Below, in pieces: positions 1 through 4,780 of a DNA stretch of 7,657 nucleotides. The translations under genes and the position numbers were made by a program. The notes under the pieces are model-generated. The model had not been told where the DNA came from. It searched no databases and saw only the letters and a program-made list of their open reading frames with translations. Where the stretch lies: the NCBI GenBank assembly GCA_050732575.1, contig JBOHRF010000246.1, forward strand, positions 1 through 7,657, written 5' to 3'. How positions within the stretch are numbered: position 1 is the stretch's first letter; every line of letters begins with the position of its first letter. This DNA comes from JBBDWZ01 sp050732575. Lineage in GTDB: Bacteria > Gemmatimonadota > Gemmatimonadetes > Longimicrobiales > RSA9.

Positions 1-440
1 AGGTTCAACACATACACCCAGCCCACATTGTAGCCGCGCCGCATCTTCTGCGCATTACGACCAAATACTTCCCAGCCCGTGTGCGTCAAATCCAGGCGCG
101 TACCGCCAGCCACCGCACTGAACCGAAGCTCCACTCGTGATGCTACCTCCGGACCACTGCCCGGATGCCACGTGAACTCAACGCGACCAGGTGGATCCCA
201 CACCAACACCGTGCCCCACTCGGAACGAGCACCGTCACGGGCAACTTCGTAAATCTTGCCACCCACATGCTGCTCGAACACACACGAAACCGCTTGCTCA
301 CCGGAAACCGAATGCGAACGCAGCGGCCACCACGAAGCGATCTGCGCGGTGAATCGCTGAAACGCAGACGCCACGTTCCAACTCACCGTGACCGATCTGC
401 GCACCGGCTCAATGGGCACGCCCGCCTTGCCTTCACTCAT
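1..440 (-). CDS. SRPBCC (AHSA1-like) domain protein, C-terminus beyond the window
   Basis: The minus strand is open from an ATG at 440 to the window edge and gives 146 codons, with the 3' end missing. The protein has the features of the START/Bet v1-like SRPBCC family of the AHSA1 type. An N-terminal segment (about residues 17-40) ends in a Trp-Trp-Pro motif (37-39). It is followed by Gly-Gly-Lys-Ile-Tyr-Glu (60-65), a beta-strand ending Thr-Trp-His-Pro (90-93), and His-Thr-Gly-Trp-Glu (120-124). These proteins form a helix-grip cavity for hydrophobic ligands, but the ligand cannot be predicted. The gene overlaps the upstream ArsR gene by 8 nt and has a strong Shine-Dalgarno, so the two are surely co-expressed. 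ArsR-SRPBCC pairs are common in bacteria, with the regulator usually controlling its own operon. The family call is firm; the biological role is unknown. Confidence 0.85.
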   Translation of the reverse strand, partial: MSEGKAGVPIEPVRRSVTVSWNVASAFQRFTAQIASWWPLRSHSVSGEQAVSCVFEQHVGGKIYEVARDGARSEWGTVLVWDPPGRVEFTWHPGSGPEVASRVELRFSAVAGGTRLDLTHTGWEVFGRNAQKMRRGYNVGWVYVLN

Positions 441-750
441 GCTTCCTCCCAATGGCATCCGGATCGTCCGCCGCGTAGGCCGCCAACACATCATCCCACA
501 ACGACTCGATATAGCGCCGCAACGCGACCAGCCCATCCGGCGCCGCACTGTAGAACCGGCGCGTGCCCTCCCGCCGCACGGTCACCAACTTCGCGTTGGT
601 CAGGACCCGCAAATGCTGCGATGCCGCGGGCTGTGACACAGAAGTAAGGCGCGCCAGCTCGCCCACCGTGTGCGGCCGCCGTCGTATGCGCTCGTAGATC
701 TTGCGTCGGGTTGGATCCGCTAAGGCGGCCAGCGCCCGTTCATAAGTCAT
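433..750 (-). CDS. ArsR-family winged-helix transcriptional regulator
   Basis: This is a 105-residue regulator of ArsR/SmtB size. An N-terminal helix with the typical Leu-Ala-Asp-Pro-Thr-Arg-Arg motif (residues 10-16) precedes the helix-turn-helix (about 28-56). The recognition helix is Ser-Gln-Pro-Ala-Ala-Ser-Gln-His-Leu (39-47). The beta-wing follows (58-70, with Arg-Glu-Gly-Thr-Arg-Arg-Phe-Tyr), then a C-terminal dimerisation helix. There are no cysteines, so the classic metal-binding CxC site is absent. The protein is probably not a metal sensor and fits the class of ArsR regulators paired with SRPBCC partners. The start is set by an in-frame TAA at 756-754, just upstream of the ATG at 750. 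No Shine-Dalgarno precedes it, and a TATATA box sits 4 nt upstream, so the mRNA may be leaderless. Autoregulation of the operon is inferred. Confidence 0.93.
   Translation of the reverse strand: MTYERALAALADPTRRKIYERIRRRPHTVGELARLTSVSQPAASQHLRVLTNAKLVTVRREGTRRFYSAAPDGLVALRRYIESLWDDVLAAYAADDPDAIGRKHE
445..449 (-). promoter_or_regulatory. Shine-Dalgarno GGAGG for the SRPBCC gene
   Basis: On the minus strand GGGAGGAAGC directly precedes the ATG at 440. The GGAGG core is 4 nt from the start codon and lies inside the last codons of the ArsR gene. It fixes the start of the SRPBCC gene and, with the 8-nt gene overlap, supports translational coupling. Confidence 0.8.
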
Positions 751-773
751 AGCTTATATAGTTGCGTTGCAAC
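742..773. promoter_or_regulatory. AT-rich promoter/operator candidate with two palindromes, upstream of the ArsR gene
   Basis: The region contains ATAAG-6 nt-CTTAT (742-746 and 753-757), which spans the ArsR start codon. It also contains GTTGC-GTT-GCAAC (761-773), whose right part is the perfect palindrome GTTGCAAC (766-773). Between them lies TATATA (755-760), a possible -10 element on the minus strand with no convincing -35. ArsR-family dimers bind short inverted repeats over their own promoters, so either palindrome could be the operator. It is the only clearly AT-rich stretch nearby and could also serve the divergent VOC gene. Function is inferred from position and symmetry. Confidence 0.45.
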
Positions 774-864
774 CGCGGCCGGCGCAAGGGCAGCACCGGT
801 GGACCGGGTGTCCTCGGCTTCCATGTCGACCGCCCAGTTGCGCTGCACGTTACCGTTGATGCAC

Positions 865-1251
865 ATGATCCGGACTCGTGGTCTGACGCATCTTGCGCTG
901 GCCGTTCGCAGCGCGGAGCGCGCGTTTCGTTTTTACGAGCGCGTGTTTGGCATGGTGAAGGTGTGCGAAGGCGTTGGATTCGTGCAGGCGCAGACGCCGG
1001 GCAGCTGGGATGTGCTGGTATTCGAGGAGGGGCGCGCGGGTGCGGGTGAATCGGGCGGCATTGCGCATTTTGGTTTTCGGCTGTTGGACCCCTCGCAAAT
1101 CGAAGCGGTTGCGGCGGAAGTGGAGGGTGCAGGTGGTCGGGTGGTGAGTCAGGGCGAGTTCGTTGCGGGAGAGCCGTATTTGTTCTTTACCGATCCAGAC
1201 GGCTACCAAGTGGAAGTCTGGTACGAGCTGCCGACGGTGGTTGATCCTTGA
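865..1251 (+). CDS. VOC-superfamily (glyoxalase-fold) protein, cytoplasmic
   Basis: The protein is 128 residues from the chosen ATG, the size of a single VOC protein with two beta-alpha-beta-beta-beta modules. Module 1 opens Gly-Leu-Thr-His-Leu-Ala-Leu-Ala-Val, followed by the typical Ala-Phe-Arg-Phe-Tyr-Glu-Arg-Val-Phe-Gly-Met. Module 2 opens Gly-Ile-Ala-His-Phe-Gly-Phe and ends in Asp-Pro-Asp-Gly-Tyr-Gln-Val-Glu-Val-Trp. The first His (residue 9), the second His (68) and the Glu (117) occupy VOC metal-ligand positions, so a divalent-metal enzyme or binding protein is likely. Candidates include glyoxalase, dioxygenase and resistance-type proteins; the substrate is unknown. The reading frame extends upstream to a GTG at 799 and an ATG at 859, but that extension does not resemble the family. 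No start has a good Shine-Dalgarno, so the start is uncertain. The 116-bp palindrome begins 3 nt after the stop. Confidence 0.85.
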   Translation: MIRTRGLTHLALAVRSAERAFRFYERVFGMVKVCEGVGFVQAQTPGSWDVLVFEEGRAGAGESGGIAHFGFRLLDPSQIEAVAAEVEGAGGRVVSQGEFVAGEPYLFFTDPDGYQVEVWYELPTVVDP

Positions 1252-1253
1252 GC

Positions 1254-1369
1254 GCGGACGACAGTTGCTTTTTGGATGTTTTGACTCATCCGGGCATGAT
1301 TGGGCGGTGAAACGACGCCTAGTTCATGGTTGAGCGGGTCAAAATGTTGGAAAAGCAACTGTCGTCCGC
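1254..1369. repeat. 116-bp nested inverted repeat, MITE-like or long hairpin
   Basis: The outer arms are a perfect 19-bp inverted repeat: GCGGACGACAGTTGCTTTT (1254-1272) and its complement (1351-1369). Moving inward in exact register come TTTTGAC (1279-1285) with GTCAAAA (1338-1344), and CATGA (1295-1299) with TCATG (1324-1328). Near the centre, one base out of register, are GGCG (1303-1306) and CGCC (1316-1319). The stretches between the conserved blocks have diverged without any indel. It lies between the VOC stop and the leader of the coiled-coil gene. Possible identities are a non-autonomous mobile repeat, a REP-like palindrome, or a transcript-end hairpin. No target-site duplication is visible. 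Integron attC core sites (RYYYAAC/GTTRRRY) are absent. The symmetry is certain; the identity is open. Confidence 0.8.
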
Positions 1370-1485
1370 AGGGATTGGACCAACAGCCGATGGCTGATGG
1401 GGTTGGGCGGGCTCATCCTGCAGGGCCCGGTACCGAGCGTGCCGGCAAGGAAAGGAATCAGAGACTGCCCACCGGAGCCAGGGTC
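1370..1485 (+). promoter_or_regulatory. Leader region of the coiled-coil gene with GGAG ribosome binding site
   Basis: Between the palindrome and the next ATG I see a small hairpin (CAGCC 1384-1388, loop GAT, GGCTG 1392-1396) and a GGAG at 1474-1477, 8 nt before the ATG at 1486. No consensus sigma-70 promoter is recognisable in this GC-rich stretch. Confidence 0.5.
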
Positions 1486-2088
1486 ATGAGTGAAGATCAA
1501 GCAAAACGGGATGAGATCAGCGCCTACATTCGGGAAGCGGACGCGCGTCTGGATTATCTGGAGGCGCAGGCGCGGGCGCAGGATGCGGGCGAGGAGATGA
1601 AGGAGATTGTGCATCTGCGGGAGCGACGCGAGCGGCTGCAGCAGAAACTGAGTGATGCGGGCCGGTCGGGGCGCGAGACGTGGGACGAGCTGCGGCGCGG
1701 CGTGGAGGGTGAATGGCAGGATTTTCGGCGTGCCATTGATGATGTGAATCGCAGGTATTCCTTGTGGGATGCGGCGCGCGAGCGTCGTTTCAGTGCCCGG
1801 CTGGACGAAGCACAGGCATTGCTGCGGCAGTCTACGGCGCGTGATGCCGAGGTATTGGCGGCTGCGCGAGGCGGCCTGGGCTCGGCCACGCAGGATTTGC
1901 GGCGCAAGGCGGATGACGCGCGCAGCGCGTATGATGCGTGGCGGGATCGGCGCACGGACGAGCGGCTACAGCAGAAGCTGAACGACGCGGAGCTCGAGCT
2001 GGTGGTGGCATATGAGCGCACGGTTGCGGCTAGCCGCGATCTGGAACGGAATCGCAGCGACGGTGACCGTGGTACCAGTCGGCGCTGA
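1486..2088 (+). CDS. Coiled-coil protein resembling sll1863-family stress-response proteins
   Basis: This is a 200-residue, cysteine-free protein, strongly charged (Arg, Glu, Asp) with regularly spaced Leu and Ala. It is predicted to be almost all helix or coiled coil, with no signal peptide or membrane segment. Residues about 10-85 resemble the sll1863-type stress-response family: a helix with Asp-Tyr-Leu-Glu-Ala-Gln-Ala-Arg (23-30), then Trp-Asp-Glu-Leu-Arg-Arg-Gly-Val-Glu-Gly-Glu-Trp (66-77). Members are often small cytoplasmic stress-induced coiled coils of unknown activity. A block Glu-Arg-Leu-Gln-Gln-Lys-Leu-Ser/Asn-Asp-Ala occurs twice (49-58 and 159-168). The ATG at 1486 has a GGAG 8 nt upstream. 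The frame is open upstream to 1300, but that part runs into the palindrome and looks non-coding. The next gene starts 3 nt after the stop, suggesting an operon. The family match is from memory of motifs and is moderate. Confidence 0.72.
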   Translation: MSEDQAKRDEISAYIREADARLDYLEAQARAQDAGEEMKEIVHLRERRERLQQKLSDAGRSGRETWDELRRGVEGEWQDFRRAIDDVNRRYSLWDAARERRFSARLDEAQALLRQSTARDAEVLAAARGGLGSATQDLRRKADDARSAYDAWRDRRTDERLQQKLNDAELELVVAYERTVAASRDLERNRSDGDRGTSRR

Positions 2089-2091
2089 CGC

Positions 2092-2952
2092 ATGAGACTG
2101 CTGGTCGTGGCTGCGCTGATCGCGTCGAGTGCAACGCAGCTGCAGGCGCAGCGGCCGAACGGTCCGCCTGTGCTCGGGCTGGATCACGTGCCCATCGCAG
2201 TCAATGCGCTGGACGTCGCAGCGGCTCGTTATCGCCAGTTGGGTTTTTCACTCAAGCCGGGCCGGCCGCACGCCAACGGCATTCAGAACCAGCACGTAAA
2301 GTTCCGTGATGGCACCGAGCTGGAGTTGATCACGGCGCCGGCGGTGCGTGACAGTCTTACCGCTACGTACCGCCGGCATCTCCGTGCGGGCGACGGCCCT
2401 GCATTCCTGGCTCTCTATGCACCGGCATCGGACCGATTGGTGGCGAGCCTGAAGGCCGCAGGCTTTCGGAGTAGCGCGAGCGGGGCGCTGGTCAGTCTTC
2501 GGGACCCTGATCCGTTGCGTTACGTGTTTTTCGGCCCGCGCAATCAGTCACCGACCGATCGTCCGGAGCATTTTGCGCACGCCAACACAGGCGAGTCATT
2601 GATAGCGGTCTGGCTGGCGGGGGCGGACCTTTCCCGCGAACGGCGCCTGTTGACCGCGCTGGGCGCAGGCTTCGAAGAACAGGATGTGAATGCGCCGCAG
2701 CGTATGCGCGCTACAATCGCAAGACTGCCAGAGGGTGTCATCATCCTGCTGCCCGCGGAACGTCAGCTGGTACGCGACCGCCCGATTGTGGGAGCCACGG
2801 TGCGAGTGCGCAGCCTGGAAGCAGCGCGCAAACTGTTGGAGGCTGCGCAACTACCGGTGCCGGCTACCGTGCAGCTTGGCAATGCCGTCAGCATCTTCCT
2901 GCCGCCGGCACTGACGCATGGTATCTGGCTGGAGCTGCGCGAAGTGCGCTGA
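2092..2952 (+). CDS. Exported glyoxalase-like (VOC, Glyoxalase_3-type) domain protein
   Basis: The protein has 286 residues. Residues 1-19 form a signal peptide: Met-Arg, a hydrophobic core, and a Leu-Gln-Ala cleavage site before Gln20, so a periplasmic location is likely. Residues 28-80 match the start of Glyoxalase_3-type VOC domains: Leu-Asp-His-Val-Pro-Ile-Ala-Val (30-37), Ala-Ala-Ala-Arg-Tyr-Arg-Gln-Leu-Gly-Phe (43-52), a Gly-Arg-Pro-His turn, and Asp-Gly-Thr-Glu-Leu-Glu-Leu-Ile (73-80). A second, more diverged half (about 160-286) ends in Gly-Ile-Trp-Leu-Glu-Leu-Arg-Glu. His32 and an acidic residue at the end of either half could bind metal, but the full ligand set is unclear. The gene follows the coiled-coil gene by 3 nt without its own Shine-Dalgarno, so coupled translation is likely. 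Its stop is 3 bp from that of the convergent MBL gene. The substrate is unknown. Confidence 0.82.
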   Translation: MRLLVVAALIASSATQLQAQRPNGPPVLGLDHVPIAVNALDVAAARYRQLGFSLKPGRPHANGIQNQHVKFRDGTELELITAPAVRDSLTATYRRHLRAGDGPAFLALYAPASDRLVASLKAAGFRSSASGALVSLRDPDPLRYVFFGPRNQSPTDRPEHFAHANTGESLIAVWLAGADLSRERRLLTALGAGFEEQDVNAPQRMRATIARLPEGVIILLPAERQLVRDRPIVGATVRVRSLEAARKLLEAAQLPVPATVQLGNAVSIFLPPALTHGIWLELREVR

Positions 2953-2955
2953 GAG

Positions 2956-3738
2956 TTACCGCTGCGTGAGTGCCTGGATCCGCTCGGAGTTGAAGGAACG
3001 GCACTGCGCGTGGGCAGTGCAGACCCGATCCACGCCGTAAGCCCTGGCTCTCACCAAAAGATCGGCAAGAGTACGACGGGCCTCCTGCACGTCATCGCTA
3101 TAAATCCGACTGGCTGCACCCGGCCCGCGAATCAGCCGGCGCGAGACTGCGTCTCCGGCGAATAACGTACCACGAAACAGATACGCGGCGCTGCCAGGTG
3201 TGTGACCGGGCAGCAGAAACACGCGCAGTGTATCGCGCCCGAAGACCACCATGGTGTCCTGCGCAAACGGCCGTACATGCAATGCACCGCGCTCCGGCCG
3301 TGCAGGCGTTACCAACTGATCGGCGGTGCGCACGACCCACGCTTTATAGCTTGCGCTGCCCTCCAGCAACGCCACTTCACGTTCGGCCAGGTAAAAGCGC
3401 GCATGACGTACCACGGGCCAGGCCGCGATGTGGTCCCGGTGCGCGTGGGTCAGGAACACGGCCACCACATCACTCGAATCTGCGTTTGAGCGCGCCAATG
3501 CTGCACGTAGTGCTGACTCCGCCCCGAACCAGCCCAGATCGATGAGAACGACACCGCTATCCGTGCGCGCAACCGCGATCATGCTGCCATTCGGCCCCGC
3601 GGTAGGCACCAGCTCCAGATCAGTCGTTGAATTCAGCACGGTGACTCGTGACACGCACGCAGTCAGAAAAAGCAGCGCCCCCAACCCGATACGCCCGTTA
3701 CGGCCGACGCGCCCGTTACGCCCCTTACGTCCATTCAT
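2956..3738 (-). CDS. Metallo-beta-lactamase-fold hydrolase, predicted lipoprotein
   Basis: The protein has 260 residues. An unusually long basic n-region (residues 2-19, five repeats of X-Gly-Arg ending Ile-Gly-Leu) leads into a hydrophobic stretch and the lipobox Leu-Thr-Ala-Cys, with Cys28 as the lipid-attachment site. The MBL fold then shows all metal ligands: Thr-His-Ala-His-Arg-Asp-His (97-103, giving H98, H100, D102, H103), His179 in Gly-His-Thr-Pro-Gly-Ser, Asp196 in Phe-Ala-Gly-Asp, and His243. A binuclear zinc hydrolase anchored in a membrane is therefore likely. The glyoxalase II-like, lactonase and beta-lactamase branches cannot be separated by eye. Its ATG overlaps the tesB stop (ATGA, 3735-3738) with no well-spaced Shine-Dalgarno, so it probably depends on reinitiation after TesB. 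This is a cytoplasmic enzyme coupled to an exported one. Confidence 0.9.
   Translation of the reverse strand: MNGRKGRNGRVGRNGRIGLGALLFLTACVSRVTVLNSTTDLELVPTAGPNGSMIAVARTDSGVVLIDLGWFGAESALRAALARSNADSSDVVAVFLTHAHRDHIAAWPVVRHARFYLAEREVALLEGSASYKAWVVRTADQLVTPARPERGALHVRPFAQDTMVVFGRDTLRVFLLPGHTPGSAAYLFRGTLFAGDAVSRRLIRGPGAASRIYSDDVQEARRTLADLLVRARAYGVDRVCTAHAQCRSFNSERIQALTQR
3683..3736 (-). repeat. 9-bp tandem repeat encoding (X-Gly-Arg) at the N-terminus of the MBL protein
   Basis: Read on the plus strand, six consecutive 9-mers resemble CGCCCGTTA. They start at 3683, 3692, 3701, 3710, 3719 and 3728; the units at 3692 and 3710 are identical and the others diverge. In the MBL frame each unit encodes Asn/Lys/Val-Gly-Arg, ending in Ile-Gly-Leu. 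Unit length is a multiple of three, so copy-number changes would keep the frame and alter only the signal-peptide n-region. Confidence 0.8.
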
Positions 3739-4592
3739 CGAAGCCGAATCAATCCTTCCTGTGCAACCGATGCTACCAATACACCAGCGCGGGTGAAGAT
3801 GGTGCCCCGGGCAAAGCCGCGCGCACCGGCCGCGACCGGGCTATCAATGGCGTAAAGCAGCCAATCATCGACGCGACACTCGCGATGCAGCCACAACGAG
3901 TGGTCGAGCGACGCAACCTGGATGCCGGGCCGACGGTAGCTGCGGCCGTGCGGCAACAGGGCGGTGCCCAGCAGCGCGTAGTCCGAGGCGTAGGCCAGGA
4001 CGGCCTGATGGGCGAGCGGTTCATCGGGCATCGAGCCCTGCGCGCGAAACCACATGTGCCGCACAGGTGGCTGGGGCGCGGGATCGAACGGATCTACGCT
4101 CTCGACCATGCGAAAGTCGATGGGTCGATCCTGCGTCAGGACTGCGCGCTGCGCTTCCGGAACCGTGTCCGATCGGTCTCGGATGACGTCCAGCTCGGAA
4201 CGCAGCGATTCCGGTGGCGGCACATCAGGCATGGGCAACTGATGCTCGAGACCGCTCTCCTGCACCTGAAACGATGCCGACATGTTGAAGATGGCGTGAC
4301 CATGCTGGATGGCCGTGACCTGACGCGTGGTGAAGCTCTTGCCATCGCGCAGGCGGTCCACGAAATAGACAATGGGCGCAGTGAGGTCACCGGGCAGGAT
4401 GAAGTAGCCGTGCAGGGAATGCGCGCGCCGTTCCTCGGGTACGGTGCGTTGCGCGGCGACCAGCGACTGGGCCATGACCTGCCCACCAAAAACGCGGCCC
4501 GAGCCAATGTCGCGATTGTTTCCGCGATAGATGTTGACCTCGATGGGCTCGAGATCCAGGAGCTGCAGCAGATCGCGTGCGCTGTAGTTCAT
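3735..4592 (-). CDS. tesB: Acyl-CoA thioesterase II (TesB), double hot-dog
   Basis: This 285-residue protein is full length compared with E. coli TesB (286) and alignable almost without gaps. It hydrolyses acyl-CoA thioesters to free fatty acid and CoA in the cytoplasm. The N-terminal hot-dog domain carries Arg-Val-Phe-Gly-Gly-Gln-Val (33-39), Leu-His-Gly-Tyr-Phe (60-64) and Arg-Asp-Gly-Lys-Ser-Phe (82-87). The C-terminal hot-dog carries Tyr-Ala-Ser-Asp (201-204), Ser-Leu-Asp-His-Ser-Leu-Trp (228-234), Ala-Arg-Gly-Phe (257-260) and Ala-Gln-Glu-Gly (277-280). The known triad Asp204/Thr228/Gln278 appears as Asp204/Ser228/Gln278, a conservative change that keeps a hydroxyl. The ATG at 4592 gives the family's usual N-terminus; no clear Shine-Dalgarno precedes it. 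The gene is first in an operon with the MBL lipoprotein, through a 4-nt ATGA overlap. Confidence 0.96.
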   Translation of the reverse strand: MNYSARDLLQLLDLEPIEVNIYRGNNRDIGSGRVFGGQVMAQSLVAAQRTVPEERRAHSLHGYFILPGDLTAPIVYFVDRLRDGKSFTTRQVTAIQHGHAIFNMSASFQVQESGLEHQLPMPDVPPPESLRSELDVIRDRSDTVPEAQRAVLTQDRPIDFRMVESVDPFDPAPQPPVRHMWFRAQGSMPDEPLAHQAVLAYASDYALLGTALLPHGRSYRRPGIQVASLDHSLWLHRECRVDDWLLYAIDSPVAAGARGFARGTIFTRAGVLVASVAQEGLIRLR

Positions 4593-4780
4593 GCCGGAAG
4601 CTTGCTGCTTGTGCTTTCTTCTGTCCAGCAGGGCCGTACTGGTTCCGAGCGCTGGGGCGTTCCCATATTACGTTCCCGACACGTTCTTGCTCTCGCTCAC
4701 GTTCTCGCTCACGGCCGTTAACAGCCGTGAACGAGAACGGGAACGTGTCAACAACCGGTACTTCACCGCTGGAAACCCTG
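4593..4780. promoter_or_regulatory. Divergent intergenic region between tesB and the ADOP permease
   Basis: This 188-bp region must hold the tesB promoter (minus) and probably the permease promoter (plus). On the minus strand TAATAT (4670-4665) is a fair -10 candidate for tesB, 72 nt upstream of its ATG, with no good -35. TTGACA (4751-4746, minus) matches a -35 but has no -10 at the right spacing. On the plus strand no sigma-70 promoter stands out; a weak GGA at 4771-4773 precedes the permease ATG by 7 nt. The middle is filled by the CGTTC/GAACG repeat array listed separately. Confidence 0.4.
4658..4749. repeat. CGTTC/GAACG repeat array with imperfect hairpin
   Basis: CGTTC occurs at 4658, 4671, 4682 and 4700. 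The inverse GAACG occurs at 4729, 4735 and 4741, spaced exactly 6 bp. CGTTCCC is directly repeated at 4658-4664 and 4671-4677. A 12-bp tandem duplication TCTCGCTCACG(T/G) covers 4691-4714. The two sides pair: 4701-4715 with 4724-4738 (14 of 15), and a perfect outer 9-bp arm GACACGTTC (4678-4686) with 4741-4749. The duplicated segment of the left arm is left unpaired. The loop contains the palindrome GTTAAC (4717-4722). Possible readings are a multi-site operator, a slippage-born palindrome, or a 5' UTR structure. Confidence 0.75.

Noticed and set aside
165..647. 160-residue plus-strand open frame at the left end
   Set aside because: It overlaps the SRPBCC and ArsR genes in antisense; those have clear family motifs, while this is Pro/Arg/His-rich without any.
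865..1251. Calling the small VOC gene lactoylglutathione lyase (gloA)
   Set aside because: The fold and likely metal ligands fit, but the substrate-specific residues of GloA cannot be confirmed and many VOC proteins look alike at this level.
1254..1369. Integron attC site
   Set aside because: Size and fold are suggestive, but the R'' and R' core sites (RYYYAAC and GTTRRRY) are absent at the ends, the outer pairing is too perfect, and no integrase or cassette array is visible.
1300..1485. Upstream extension of the coiled-coil gene to an ATG at 1300
   Set aside because: It would begin inside the 116-bp palindrome, is Gly/Pro-rich unlike the rest, and lacks a ribosome site, whereas the ATG at 1486 has GGAG at good spacing.
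1554..2093. 179-residue Ser/Arg-rich open frame on the minus strand
   Set aside because: It is the exact antisense of the coiled-coil gene, is dominated by Ser and Arg from GC-rich reverse codons, and resembles no family.
2940..2970. Bidirectional terminator between the convergent VOC and MBL genes
   Set aside because: Only 3 bp separate the two stop codons and I found no stable stem with a T-run on either side, so termination must occur within the opposing gene or by another factor.
3648..4721. 357-residue plus-strand open frame
   Set aside because: It lies antisense to tesB and the start of the MBL gene, which have full family matches. Its sequence shows no domain and it is a shadow of high GC content.
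4577..4780. 68-residue upstream extension of the permease
   Set aside because: It crosses the tesB start and the repeat array, and the family N-terminus begins at the ATG at 4781.
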